From: Spinacia oleracea
Taxonomy: Eukaryota > Streptophyta > Magnoliopsida > Caryophyllales > Amaranthaceae
NCBI RefSeq assembly: GCF_020520425.1
Contig: NC_079492.1
Coordinates: 114,859,157 to 114,923,156, forward strand
DNA: 64,000 nt
Direction of reading: 5' to 3'
Made by a program: the position numbers and the translations under genes
In this document: positions 13,673 through 23,660 of the stretch, piece by piece
Layout: every line of letters begins with the position of its first letter
Numbering within the stretch: the stretch's first letter is position 1
Notes under the pieces: generated by a model
What the model was told of the DNA's origin: nothing
Databases searched by the model: none
What the model saw: the letters and a program-made list of their open reading frames with translations, nothing else

Positions 13673-14170
13673 AACTTCGTATGAGATCTAAAGAAAAACT
13701 GCTTAGTGTCCCGGTTGATAACCCCGGATAGTAGGAAAATGGATCAATTAGATTATTATATAACTCGTTTTAAGTCTAATTTAATTTGTTACATTACAAT
13801 ATATCTTGCTTTGAGTATTTAACAAAATTTATCAGATAAGAATTAGTAACTCATAAAAGTAATGACTAATTAGTGATGCGAGACTATTATATTAAGAAAA
13901 AATTCAGATCATTTTTCTAATTATATTGACTTAACATAATTTTGAACGTATAAAAAACAAAAAAATGAGTTGTGGCATAATAATTAAAATATTTAAAAAT
14001 GTGACTAACAAATGAGAGTTCTCATGTTCAAAACTTATGACTAACATTTTTTTCATGTTCAAGAAAATTATATGAGATGACATGTCAAAGATGATAATGT
14101 GTCATGTCATCGTTATATAGAAAGTGACATGTGGCGAGATGACCTTCCTTGTCTTGGAGCTTTAATAACT
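13673..14170. other. AT-rich spacer, no gene
   Basis: I see no coding region or bounded element. It contains another weak tRNA-derived SINE-like segment near 13970-14035 and AT-rich filler. Confidence 0.4.
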
Positions 14171-14180
14171 ATTATAGGGC

Positions 14181-14238
14181 CCGTGCGATGCACGGTTTAT
14201 AGTCTTAACTAGTTTTTGGGCCCGAGTGATGCTCCTAG
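14181..14238 (+). mobile_element. Two adjacent Helitron-type 3' termini
   Basis: At 14181-14195 a perfect hairpin sequence, CCGTGCG-A-TGCACGG in outline, is followed 14 bases later by CTAG at 14209-14212 and then T. Right after it a second, weaker GGGCCCGAG..GCTC stem is followed by CTAG at 14235-14238 and T. Helitrons end in a short hairpin followed by CTRR and insert 5' of T. The bodies of these elements were not delimited. Confidence 0.45.
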
Positions 14239-14287
14239 TTACTACATTAAAAATATTCACATTTACTTCTTTTTTTTCAAGGATGAC

Positions 14288-16315
14288 TGTAGGGGGTTTT
14301 TTTATCTTTTTCCCGTTTCCTACAATGGGGGGTTTGGCACGCGGCGGTTCGTTTAGAGAACCGTTGAATTGTTTTTGCACCTCGAAGGAGTCGCCACCAA
14401 ACTTATTTTAGGTCTCGTTTGGGAAGACCGCACAATGACTCTATTTTTGGATAAGGCCTTGAATCCTTGAAACGGATGGGTGAGATCCGGGCTCGGGACG
14501 AAAATGCTTATTCGGCGAGCTTTAGAAATATTCAAGTACGTTGGCACAACATTGTTTCGAAAATAAACCCTAAGATTAGACTATGTGGGTTTGAAAATTA
14601 GAACAAAATAGAATTTCTAATTGTACGGTGGTCACTTTGCTTTAAAGATTGATTTAAGGAACCTAAGGCCGGTTTGTCCAAAAATATCTTCGTTAAGCGT
14701 GATGTAACCTTTGTATTTTGTTGTATTGCATGTTGGTGATGAAAGCAATAAAGCACATAAAGCAACATCACAATACTAAATAAAGTGCGGAATTAGTAAA
14801 TACAAGACCCCCTAGAAAAGGACTAGGGAGTAGGTCCACATTGCCTAGAAATGGACTAGGCAAGTAAAGGTGCGGAATTGAAAGTGCGATATTGAAATTG
14901 CGGTATTGAAATTGCGGTATTGAAATTGCGGTATTGAAATTGCGATATTGAAAGTGCGATATTGAAAGTGCGATATTGAAATTGCGATATTGAAATTTTT
15001 ATTTGGGCACATGAGATTCGAACGCCAAGCGGCTCCTTAAAAATAAGTGCGCCCGACACGAATCAAAGCCAAAAATCTCAACTTGGGAGAGGTTGCTCAG
15101 CCCAAATGTCCTAGATTTTGCATATTGAACTTGAAATTGAAAGCTTGAATATTGAAAGGTTTGAACTTGAAAAGATTGAAACTTGAACTTGAAATGATTG
15201 AAATTTGAACTTGAAATGATCCTAGTTTAGGGAGGTAGTTATGAACAACCCTAAACATGGTGGGATCTTTGAAATTTGAAAACTTGAAATTGTATATTGA
15301 AAAATGGGGTCTTGAATCTCAAAAGACTAAACCTTTAAATGCTAAAAGGTGTCATCTTTGATTACTCCACACTTGAAGGTGATTCTAGTTCAAAGAGATG
15401 AATGCAAACAACTTTGAACATCCTTGAATCTTGAAAATTTGTATTTTGTATTTTGAAAAAGTTTGTACTTTTGAAAAAGCATGTATGATTGTTGCAAGTG
15501 GTGTTTTTTATGACAAAAAAACACCAACTTGCTAATCATTTGAAATCAAAATAGCATAATTGATTGAAATGGGATTCGGATTTACCTAGTTAGGCTTAGG
15601 CACGAGCTCCCAATTGCTCTTGAATTTTGGAATTTTTGTATGTGTTTTGAAGAGTTTTGAAGTTTGTATTGTGAGGATTAATATCGAAATTACGACGCTG
15701 TATGTGTTGTGCCCCTCTCTTTTTTCGAAGGAAATGAGGGGTATTTATAGGAGGGAAATGGTGCAAAACGCCAGCACACGCCAGCGCCTGGCGCCAGGCC
15801 AGCGCTGGGCGCTGCTGACGTGGGCTGAATGCCGCCAAAAAGGACGGAAAGATGCCGTCCTTGATTTGTCTTGTATGGGTGTACCTTCATACAAATAGTA
15901 CAATGTTTGGCACTTAGTGTTTTCTTGGAGGTTAAGGCTTGAATTTGCGTCTAAAAACAAACCTTTCTCGGGATTTTGAATTCCGATTTTACGGGGCGGG
16001 GCCCGGCATGCTCGGTTTTGTGCGTCGGCGCCCGAATTTGACTTGCCTTATATGATTTTGAGTGGAAAAGGCCTAGTAAGACCAATGGGATAGTCCACTA
16101 ATTGAGATTGAACTTGGATTTTGAAACTGGATTTTGGAAGTTGTATTTTGTACCGAGTTCCGGGAGGGGAACGGTCTCGGGGATTGGATTTTGGACTTTG
16201 GATTTCGAAGGTATTCTTAGCAATTTGGATTTCCGCCTGGAGTTACTCCAATCGCCTAACAAGGATAATGTTATCGTCATCATCCCAAAGGAGAGACACA
16301 AATTAGGTGTCTACA
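14288..16315 (-). repeat. Left LTR (3' LTR in sense orientation)
   Basis: It begins TGTAGGGGG and ends GTGTCTACA on the plus strand and closely matches 30565-32577 throughout. An array of 14-bp units (attgaaattgcggt) at about 14871-14999 has more copies than in the other LTR. The 2,028-bp length is usual for large Tat elements. Confidence 0.95.
15741..15815 (-). promoter_or_regulatory. Predicted LTR promoter: TATA box with GC-rich upstream motif
   Basis: Read on the minus strand, CTATAAATAC occurs at 15741-15750. About 40 bases upstream is a run of GGCGCCAGGCGC-type palindromes (plus 15778-15815). The right LTR has the same arrangement, with its TATA at 32003-32012; that copy would drive the genomic RNA. 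This is motif-based inference, with no transcript evidence. Confidence 0.5.
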
Positions 16316-16331
16316 GAAGCCCCCACTTTGA
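16316..16331 (-). other. Polypurine tract next to the 3' LTR
   Basis: On the minus strand the sequence CAAAGTGGGGGCTTC directly abuts the LTR terminus TGTAGACACC. Its purine-rich core and position match the second-strand primer of LTR elements, and this fixes the element's orientation. Confidence 0.7.
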
Positions 16332-16372
16332 CTGAGCGTTCGGTTAGGAAAGCGCAAGTCAAAGTATTTCGA
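16316..16372 (+). repeat. PPT-containing module, copy 1
   Basis: Starting at the LTR border, aagcccccactttgactgag is followed about 20 bases later by gcgcaagtcaaagta. A clearly related copy is at 20380-20437. Each copy stands upstream of one antisense gene, so gene and upstream module seem to have been duplicated or acquired as a unit. Confidence 0.7.
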
Positions 16373-16904
16373 AAGGGACGGAGAATGGTCAAGATGTTTT
16401 GCAATCGAGACCACTCTTTGTACGCCGGTACCTGCATAAAACAGGCGTTAGAAAAAGGATAGAGTCTACCTCGGTGCGGTTGGTGATGACTCTGACTTGT
16501 ACTTGTATTTTTTCGCCTTCAGTTCAGGACGGAGCTTGGCATCGAAAATTGGAATTTTTGGATCTTGAATTTTGAACTTTGACACCCGGAGTTAATCCGT
16601 TGGGATGTGCTTTGCTGGGGATAAGAGCTTTTTACTGGCCCTTAAAATTTTTGAATTTCGACTGACTTTCCCGGAGCTTGGGTCCGTTGGGAGTTGGGCG
16701 CCTGAGTCGTAGTATTTTTTTGGACTTTGTATTCTTGAAATATTCATCTGTTTGTACTTGGAGATACAGGCGTATACCCGTATTTTCGATGGATGGTTCG
16801 ATGTGACGTTTGATGCTTGGTGCGGAAGACCGTAGCAGCAAAGGACGTGCAATCAGCACGGGAGACCGCGCGCGCTTGCAGAACTGCGCATGCAGCAGGC
16901 CATC

Positions 16905-16950
16905 GCACGGCGCTGGGGCGGTGCCTGGCGCTGGGCAGCACTATATAAGT
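16905..16950 (+). promoter_or_regulatory. Predicted promoter of the antisense PMD gene
   Basis: A GC-rich motif (gtgcctggcgctgggc) lies about ten bases upstream of a TATA box, ctatataagt, at 16941-16950. It is about 580 bases upstream of the first ATG, so a long leader is implied. Motif and spacing resemble the LTR promoter and the promoter at 20683-20750. Confidence 0.5.
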
Positions 16951-17233
16951 GCCCCTTCCCGTGCCGTTTTGAGGCACATTCACTTGAAATTCTTGCTTCT
17001 TTTCTCTCAAAGGTCGATTAGCTTCTCCCCTTGGTCTTGTTCTTGCCTTGTCCATGTAAGTTTTTCATGTTTTTGCTTATAAAATAACTCTAGGATTGCA
17101 TGTAGTTTTGATTTTCTCGTACCTTGAAATGATGCTTGTATGCTTAGGCTTCTTGAATCTTATAGAAAACTGTTTGATAGCCACTTGAACTTGAACTGTT
17201 GGAACTTATACTTTTGAATTTTTGAACTCGTAT

Positions 17234-17417
17234 CTGCTTCGGCATGGATAGCCTAGGAATTGATGTAAAACTTGAATGCCTGCTTTGGCGTGAATAGCCT
17301 AGGCGTTGGTGTAGGAATTGTATACCTGCTTCGGCGTGGGTAGCCTAGGCGTTGGTGTAGAATTTGAATACCTGCTTCGGCGTGGGTAGCCTAGGCGTTA
17401 GTGTAGAACTTGTATCT
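17234..17417 (+). repeat. 46-bp minisatellite, four copies
   Basis: Four head-to-tail copies begin at 17234, 17280, 17326 and 17372, each starting ctgcttcggcgtg or a close variant and containing tagcctaggcgtt. The array lies in the presumed 5' leader of the antisense PMD gene. The last two copies are nearly identical. Confidence 0.9.
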
Positions 17418-17530
17418 TGAAATAGAGGTCCACTGGGGATTTTGTTTTGCATTTTTTTGACTTTGTTTAGCCTAGTGTAGGATAGCCCCCAGTTTAGGAT
17501 TTTGACACTTTGTATGCTGCTTGGTTTAGT

Positions 17531-20051
17531 ATGCCTCGTCACACTCGAAGAAAGCTCGCTGAATCATCCGTGGTTCGAGCTGCTGAGGAAGACGCTTTGG
17601 ATGATGAAGCGGCTGCAATAAATGCACCAGGTGGGGGTATGGTTCCCCGAGATGCGCCTGCTTTCCCTGGTGCTGGTTGGACCCCTTCTGACCTGGTGTT
17701 TCGGCCAGATTGGCACTTGTCTCAGCGACCTCGCGCTGGCATGGTGAGTCTTGTATTGTGTTTCGAATTTGTATTTTGTACTTGTATAGGTCTTGAGCTA
17801 ACTCGTTCACTTGTAGGCCGACGGAAAGCCGTTCCGCACTTACTGGTCCTTGGTGGAGGTTCAGAGGGCCTTTAAAGCTCTCCGTGCTGATGAGGAGGCT
17901 ATGGGGATTTGGTCACAGATGGGCTTGGCCGATTTCTGGCGCACCATGGGAGGTTCCTCGAGGAGAACGGGGAATAAAAACCGTTTGTGGGCTTTGTTGG
18001 AGCTGTGGTGGGATACCACCAACACTTTCCACATGGCATGGGGGAAGATTACTATTACCCCTCTTGAGTTTGCTATGATTACAAGTCTTCCTTTTTCCGA
18101 GAGGAATGTGGCCTTTGACTCTGAGCTGACGTGGCGCTCGGCCGCTGCCAGGGACTTGCTCGGCCCTGTTGTTGATTTGTCAGAGGACGACTCTCACGCT
18201 TCTGTGACGGTGCTTGTGGATGCTATCTGCGGTGAGGGTGTGTCCGCGGAGCAGAGGGTTAGGCTCTTCCTCCTTGTCTTGGTTAGCAGAGTGATTGCCC
18301 CGAGTAGGAACAGTCGGGTGCATATTAGCTTCTTGTGCGCTCTGAGGGACTTGAGAGCTGTTCCGGGTTATAACTGGGGTGGTTTGGCATATAGCCACCT
18401 CTTGTATGAAATGGGGCGGGCCTCCCGGACTGCGTTGGGGAGTGACCCGAGCATGACTGCTCTGTGGAGCGTGCTGGAGGTATTCGAGACTCCTTGTACT
18501 TTGTACTTTGTACTTTGTATTTGTATGCTTGTATCTTGAACTTGACTGATGTTTTGTTTGTTCCTTGAAAGATTTGGATCTATGAGCACTTTCCGACTTT
18601 GGCGCCGGAGCGTACTAGAGATGCGGCTTACCCGTATGCTGCCTCTTGGATAGGAGCGGTGCGCGTCGGTGCGTCCCTGGCGGCTTCTCGCAGAGCTTGG
18701 AGAGTTTTGCCTACTGATAGGGTAATCTTTCGTACTGTTTTGCTTTCTTGTATTTGTATTTGTAGTGTTGCCTGAGTTGTCTGCTTTGTATGTGGTATGG
18801 CGTCCTTTTGCCAACGCGGTTGTACCTGCCTCAGCTGCTCGTGCCCAATTCCTGTCTGGGCGGCGGGTTTTGCTTCCAGGGCTGTACCACCATATGTGGT
18901 ATCTGGGGGAGCGAGTGTCCCTTCAACACAGTTCAGGGGATAGGCTTGTCCCCAAGGATCCGCCGGAGTCCATGCTGGCGTTGGATGAAGAGTTGGCCCG
19001 GCTATATGCGGAGGCTAGGGGCGAGGCTGTTTGCCGTTCTTGGAGGGAGTTTGTACACAGGAAGGGGAGCTATGACGACTTCCTGAGGAGGCTGGCTCCA
19101 CCAGTACGCTTCGTACTGCCGGTGAGCTTTTGAACCTTGTATTCTTGTATTCTTGTATTCTTGTATTCTTGTATTGATTGAATGATTGTATGATTGTATG
19201 TAGGAGGAGGAGGTTGATCCTGAGGACATTCTTCATGCTGATAGGATCCTCCGCTATGAGAACTCGGACGGGGAAGAGGTGGTGGAGACCATTCCTTGGG
19301 CTTCTCCTCCTCGCCGGAAATCATATGATGCTGTACCCGAGCATTACGCCCCTGTAAGTACTGTTGCATTTTTGAAACTGTTTGTAACTTGTATTTAGAA
19401 ATTGATCTTGAATTTTGTATGCAGGTGCCTCGGGTGAGAGTGCGTCGCTGGATGCTCTTGCTTGATTCTTGGAAGAGGCAGTGCGCCAAGCTGACCCGGA
19501 AACTTTCTGGCCGGAACAGAGAGGTACCTCACTTGATTTTGAAACTTGTATACTGGAAATTCCAACTGGAAAAGTGATTCTTGAATTTGTATCTTTTATA
19601 GGAGCGCCGTCGGGACCGTAGAGACTCTGTTGACAGGGAGCCTCAGGCGGAGACGTCCTCGAGACAGGAGGAACCGAGCTTGGAGCTGGGACAGGGGTCT
19701 GGTGCTGGTGCTCATCAGAGGCATTCTGATGCTGAGTGGGGAGCTTTCCCTTTTGTACATGTTGACCCCACCAAGCATTCATTCGGAGGTGCTAGCGGTC
19801 CGCGACCCTTTGATCCTCCTTCCGGCTATTACTTCGGAGGAAGTGGTCCTCAGCCTTGGGGTGCAGGTTCATGGGCTTGCTACGCGGAGATGGATAGGAT
19901 GCGCCAGGCTCAGATGTATGGGTCGTATCCGTATATGCCGATACCGCCACCGTATCAGTATTCCTCCCCTCGGCAGGGAGTTTATCCTACCACTGGCACA
20001 CTTCGTATCTCGGAGCAGGATCCTAGTACCCCTGGGACGGAGCTGGATTAG
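17531..20051 (+). CDS. Plant mobile domain (PMD) protein encoded antisense inside the retrotransposon
   Basis: Seven exons join with every intron at phase 0: 17531-17743, 17817-18479, 18572-18721, 18777-19121, 19204-19353, 19425-19523, 19602-20051. They give 689 codons and a stop, with no interruption. The PMD core spans about residues 75-340: LWWDTTNTFHMAWGKITIT, YNWGGLAYSHLLYEMGRASR and IWIYEHFPTLAPER match the family pattern (WxxxTxTFHxxxGExTITLxD; YxWGxAALAxLYxxL; WxxERFP). The C-terminal third is Pro/Gly/Tyr-rich and probably disordered. PMD proteins occur in plant transposons and in host silencing factors of the MAIN/MAIL type; the biochemical role is unknown. Introns are short and built of cttgtatttgtat-like repeats. 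The gene opposes pol, so genomic RNA would carry it unspliced, which explains retained introns. The fourth acceptor (18776) was chosen to keep phase. Confidence 0.8.
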
Positions 20052-20379
20052 GAGCTGGAGCGCTTTAGGAGGCGTAACAGGGACAAGGGGCCTGTGGTTG
20101 ATATTGCTGCTGATGATGACTCAGACTGACCCTGCATGGTAGCGAGTTCCAGCTTGTCTGGGTTGATTTTGTGTAGGCTAGTCGTATTGTGTTTGTATGG
20201 ATTGAAACTTGAATTTTTGTGTGGTTTGTAACATTTGAAGATTGGTTTTTGTATGATTGAATGCTTGAAATTGTATGCATAGTGTGTGCCTTGAAATTTT
20301 GTAGCTACATGCATGCATGACAATTTTGCGAAAAATTTTGAAAAAATTTGCCCATTTTTTCGAGTGTATGTACCCACTA

Positions 20380-20437
20380 TAAGCCCCCACTTTGACTGAG
20401 GTTTTTTGGTTAGGAAAAGCGTAAGTCAAAGTATATT
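20380..20437 (+). repeat. PPT-containing module, copy 2
   Basis: This is a diverged copy of 16316-16372 (taagcccccactttgactga..aagcgtaagtcaaagtat). On the sense strand it places a second polypurine-tract-like sequence about 4 kb inside the element, upstream of the second antisense gene. Confidence 0.7.
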
Positions 20438-20682
20438 CAACTCTTGCTTATGCATATGCAGACTCGACTTAGGACGCCGATCTAGGACTAGCATGCTTGA
20501 ATTTTGAAAAAAATTTACCCGGAATCTGCCCGAAGCGTTGATCCGGACTGCTTGAAATTGCGCGGCTTGCGGCTTTGGAATCTTGAATAATGGAGGTTGT
20601 ACTCTGCTGTCCGAAACACTAAAGGGTGTGTACTTGGAGTCCTAAGAGAGGACGGTGGCCTCGTCCTTAGATACAGGCCCCT

Positions 20683-20750
20683 GCGCCTGGCGCAGGCTTG
20701 GCGCCTGGCGCCTGTGAGCTGTCGTGCAAGCCGACTTTTGTATAAATAGG
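20683..20750 (+). promoter_or_regulatory. Predicted promoter of the second antisense gene
   Basis: The repeated motif gcgcctggcgc (20683-20714) precedes a TATA box, tataaatagg, at 20741-20750. The nearest in-frame ATG (20763) is only about 13-22 bases after the TATA box, so either transcription starts elsewhere or translation starts at a later ATG. Confidence 0.4.
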
Positions 20751-20762
20751 GAGCTTGATGGC

Positions 20763-22051
20763 ATGCATCTTGGGGTGCCCGTCTCTTTCCGGTTTGTAAA
20801 ATTGGATTTGCACTTCATTCTTGCTGCTCTGGAGGCTGGGGACCCGAATGTCTTCCGCTTTGGAAATAATGAGGTATGTCCCCTCCCTGAGGAATTTAGT
20901 GCCATATTGGGGTGGCCCTTGATGCTGGAGCCATGCATGCCTAGTGTTGAAGAACACTTTTTCTTGAACTTTGAGAGGTATTTGGGCCTGAAGCCCCCAC
21001 TTTTGAGTGCTGTTGTATATGGCAGAGGGGTGGATTTGTCCCTCTTTGCCACCTACTTTGCTGGGCTTGATGTTCCCAAACTTTTCCGCTTGAGAGCCTT
21101 GAGTTTTTGTATATTTGCTCGCTTTCTCTTTTCGAAGAAGGGGTTTGGCAATGGTGATGCCTCCCTAATTGAGATTGTAGAGCAGTTTGCTAATGGTCGG
21201 GACCCAATGCCGCTCGTGATTAGCGAAACATTGATGGGCCTTGACATACTGAAGTCGGACCCCTCTTCATTGCCGTCGGGAAGTCTGGTATTACTCCAGG
21301 TAAGGATCTGGAGCCTTCTTTGAACTTGTACTTGTATTTGAATTTTGAATGTTGAATTTTGAAATGTGCTTCTTGTATACTCCACAAGGTTTGGCTTATG
21401 GAGAGGCTCATGTTGGTGGCACCACCGGAGAACATGGCGAGCTATAATAGAAAAGGATTCACCGTGCGGCCCATGGTGTATGGCCGGCTTTCATTGGATG
21501 AGTGGAGATGCGCACTCTCTGGGATCGAATCTTGTATAAGGTGGGTAGTTCCTTGGTGGGGAATTGCTTCTATGAAACATGCCCCTGGTTCTACTGCTTT
21601 GAGGGTGCCAAGCCTCACAATGCTGGTCTTCTACTCGCCTGCTCGAGTGATGAGACAATATGGCTTGAAACAGGAGATCCCGGATTGCAAGGAAGAGAAC
21701 CCGAGACCTGTTGCGCTAAATGCAAATCGACTTGAAGTTTGGAGGCGGTACTAGATCGCCAAACCATTCTTGAGTATCCAGTTCCCACCTGAGCCAGTTG
21801 CACTGTCTGCGGGGTATATTGTATGGATGAGAGGCCAAAGCCAGAGGGACATTTCTCTCTCCGGACCAGCTAGAGTCCGAGGTTCTAGAGCTAGACGTCC
21901 TGCATCAACTGACTATGAGGAAGGTGACGGGAGTGTGACCCATCCGGTGCTTGACCGTTCGGAATCCAAAGGAGGTTCGTCGTCCTCCCGTCTTGGAAGG
22001 CTTGCAAGTTCCTTCTCCCGCCGCTTGGGCAAGGGGAAGATTGATGATTGA
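20763..22051 (+). pseudogene. Second antisense gene, DUF7745/PMD-like, with one in-frame stop
   Basis: Exon 1 (20763-21299) and exon 2 (from 21389) join at phase 0 across a GT..AG intron. The frame runs 301 codons to a TAG at 21752-21754. It then continues open for about 98 more codons to a stop at 22049-22051, so the break is a single nonsense codon. Typical blocks are FRFGNNEVCPLPEEFSAILG, NFERYLGLKPP, ETLMGLDILK and FYSPARVMRQYGLKQEIP, which resemble the plant DUF7745-type family found with Ty3/gypsy elements; this naming is from memory and less certain than for the PMD gene. The C-terminal part is Arg/Ser-rich. It lies tail to tail with pol, about 560 bp away. The start codon is uncertain. 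Confidence 0.6.
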
Positions 22052-22607
22052 TTGCGGGGGGAGCCAGGGGATAGTACTCAAGGTGCCAAGACTCGAGAGC
22101 AAAGTCCCCCGACCCTAGATCTTTGTAGGCTAAATGTGTTTGAAATCGTATTGGAAGGAATTGTGTTTAGAATGTGTTTGGAAAATGTGTTTAGAACATG
22201 TGTTTAGGAAGTGAAAAGGCTTTTGAACTTTGCTTCACTTGATCCTGACTTTGTATTTGAATTAGCTTTGAAGGCCTTAGGGCCAAATAAGTTATTGTGT
22301 TAAATTCCGCTTGAACATGCTTTGGTTTGAATTGGCACATTTGGAATAACAACAACAACAATTTGAGTTTTGAAATTTGATTTGATTTGTTTTTTAGGAT
22401 GCCCTTAATTGAGGAAATTTTGATTTTTTTTTTTTTTGTATTAAAGTGGCCGGGCCTCGAAATGAGGATGCCTACGTGTCCCGTTAGGGAATCAGGCCGG
22501 ATGTAGTTCTGACTACCTTACAAGACCTGAATTTGGATTCTTGAATTTGAACATGGAACTTAGACATAGAACTTCTTGAGTTGATCGAGGTTGGTAAGAG
22601 ATCTGAA
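22052..22607. other. Spacer between pol and second antisense gene
   Basis: I see no gene here. The sequence is T/G-rich with repeated tgtgtttagaa-like words near 22136-22205 and an A/T run near 22425. It is the convergent 3' region of pol (minus) and the antisense gene (plus). Confidence 0.5.
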
Positions 22608-23660
22608 TTATGTTCCGTCGATGTCTGTTAGTTCAACTGCTCCCCCGGAGAGGATCTTCTTGACGATGTATGGGCCTGCCCAGTTGGGTTTGAATTTTCC
22701 CCTTGGGTCCATGGTGCTTTTGCGAAGGGCTTTCAGGAGAAGCTCGCCTTCCTTGATGTTTCGGGTTCTGACCCTTTTGTTGAAATGTCTGGCCACTCGA
22801 CGCTGATAGACTTGTACATGGTGAGCGGCTTGAAGCCGTCGCTCATCGAGCATGACTAGCTCGTCATACCTTGCTTGTACCCAGACAGCTTCTGGGATTT
22901 TGCTTTCTAGGACTATTCTTAGAGAAGGTATCTCCAGTTCAATAGGTTGTACTGCTTCCATTCCATAGACCAATGAGAACGGAGTTGCACCAGTTGAAGT
23001 GCGAATTGAAGTTCGATATCCCCACAATGCGAAATGCAGCTTTTGGGGCCAGTCCTTGTAATTGGTAGTCATTTTCATGATGATGGTCTTGACATTCTTG
23101 TTGGCTGCTTCGACTGCCCCATTGGTTTGTGGGCGATACGGTGAAGAGCGATGATGTTGAATCTTGTACTCGGTGAATAGATCTTCACACTCCCCTTGAA
23201 AATGGGTTCCCTGGTCACTGATGAACTCGTGAGGGACGCCATATCTGCATATAATGTTTTCTTGTATGAACTGGGCTACTTTCTTGGAACCCAATACTTT
23301 GAATGATCTGGCCTCGACCCATTTGGTGAAATAGTCGATGGCGACCAGTATGAACTCATGACCCCCGGTGCCTGTTGGAGTGACTTTGCCGATGACGTCG
23401 ATACTCCAGGCTGAGAATGGCCACGGTGATGATTGAGAGTATAATAGTGATGGAGGAATGTGCTTCAGATTCACACACTTTTGGCATGTGGGACACTAAG
23501 AAGTAGAAGTCCCGTTCGAGGGTAGTCCAATAGTATCGTGCCCTGACGATCTTGAGAGCTAGCATTTTCCCATTCATGTGGGTGCCATAGACTCCTGCAT
23601 GTATGTTGTCCATGACTCTTGAGCTTCGTGCTTGTCAACACATCGGAGGTTAGGACCGTT
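22608..23660 (-). pseudogene. pol (IN): Integrase region of Tat-type pol, frameshifted
   Basis: The integrase inserts the cDNA into host DNA. The catalytic core is intact in the frame ending at 22608: a first Asp in WSIDVIGKV, a second in FISDQGTHF and the Glu in NGAVEAANKN. The C-terminal GPY-like block is GPYIVKKI. No chromodomain follows, as expected for the Tat group. The N-terminal HHCC zinc motif is split: the two His lie in one frame (IHAGVYGTHMNGK) and the Cys pair in another, with an indel near 23,500. The copy is therefore not translatable as one protein. Confidence 0.85.
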
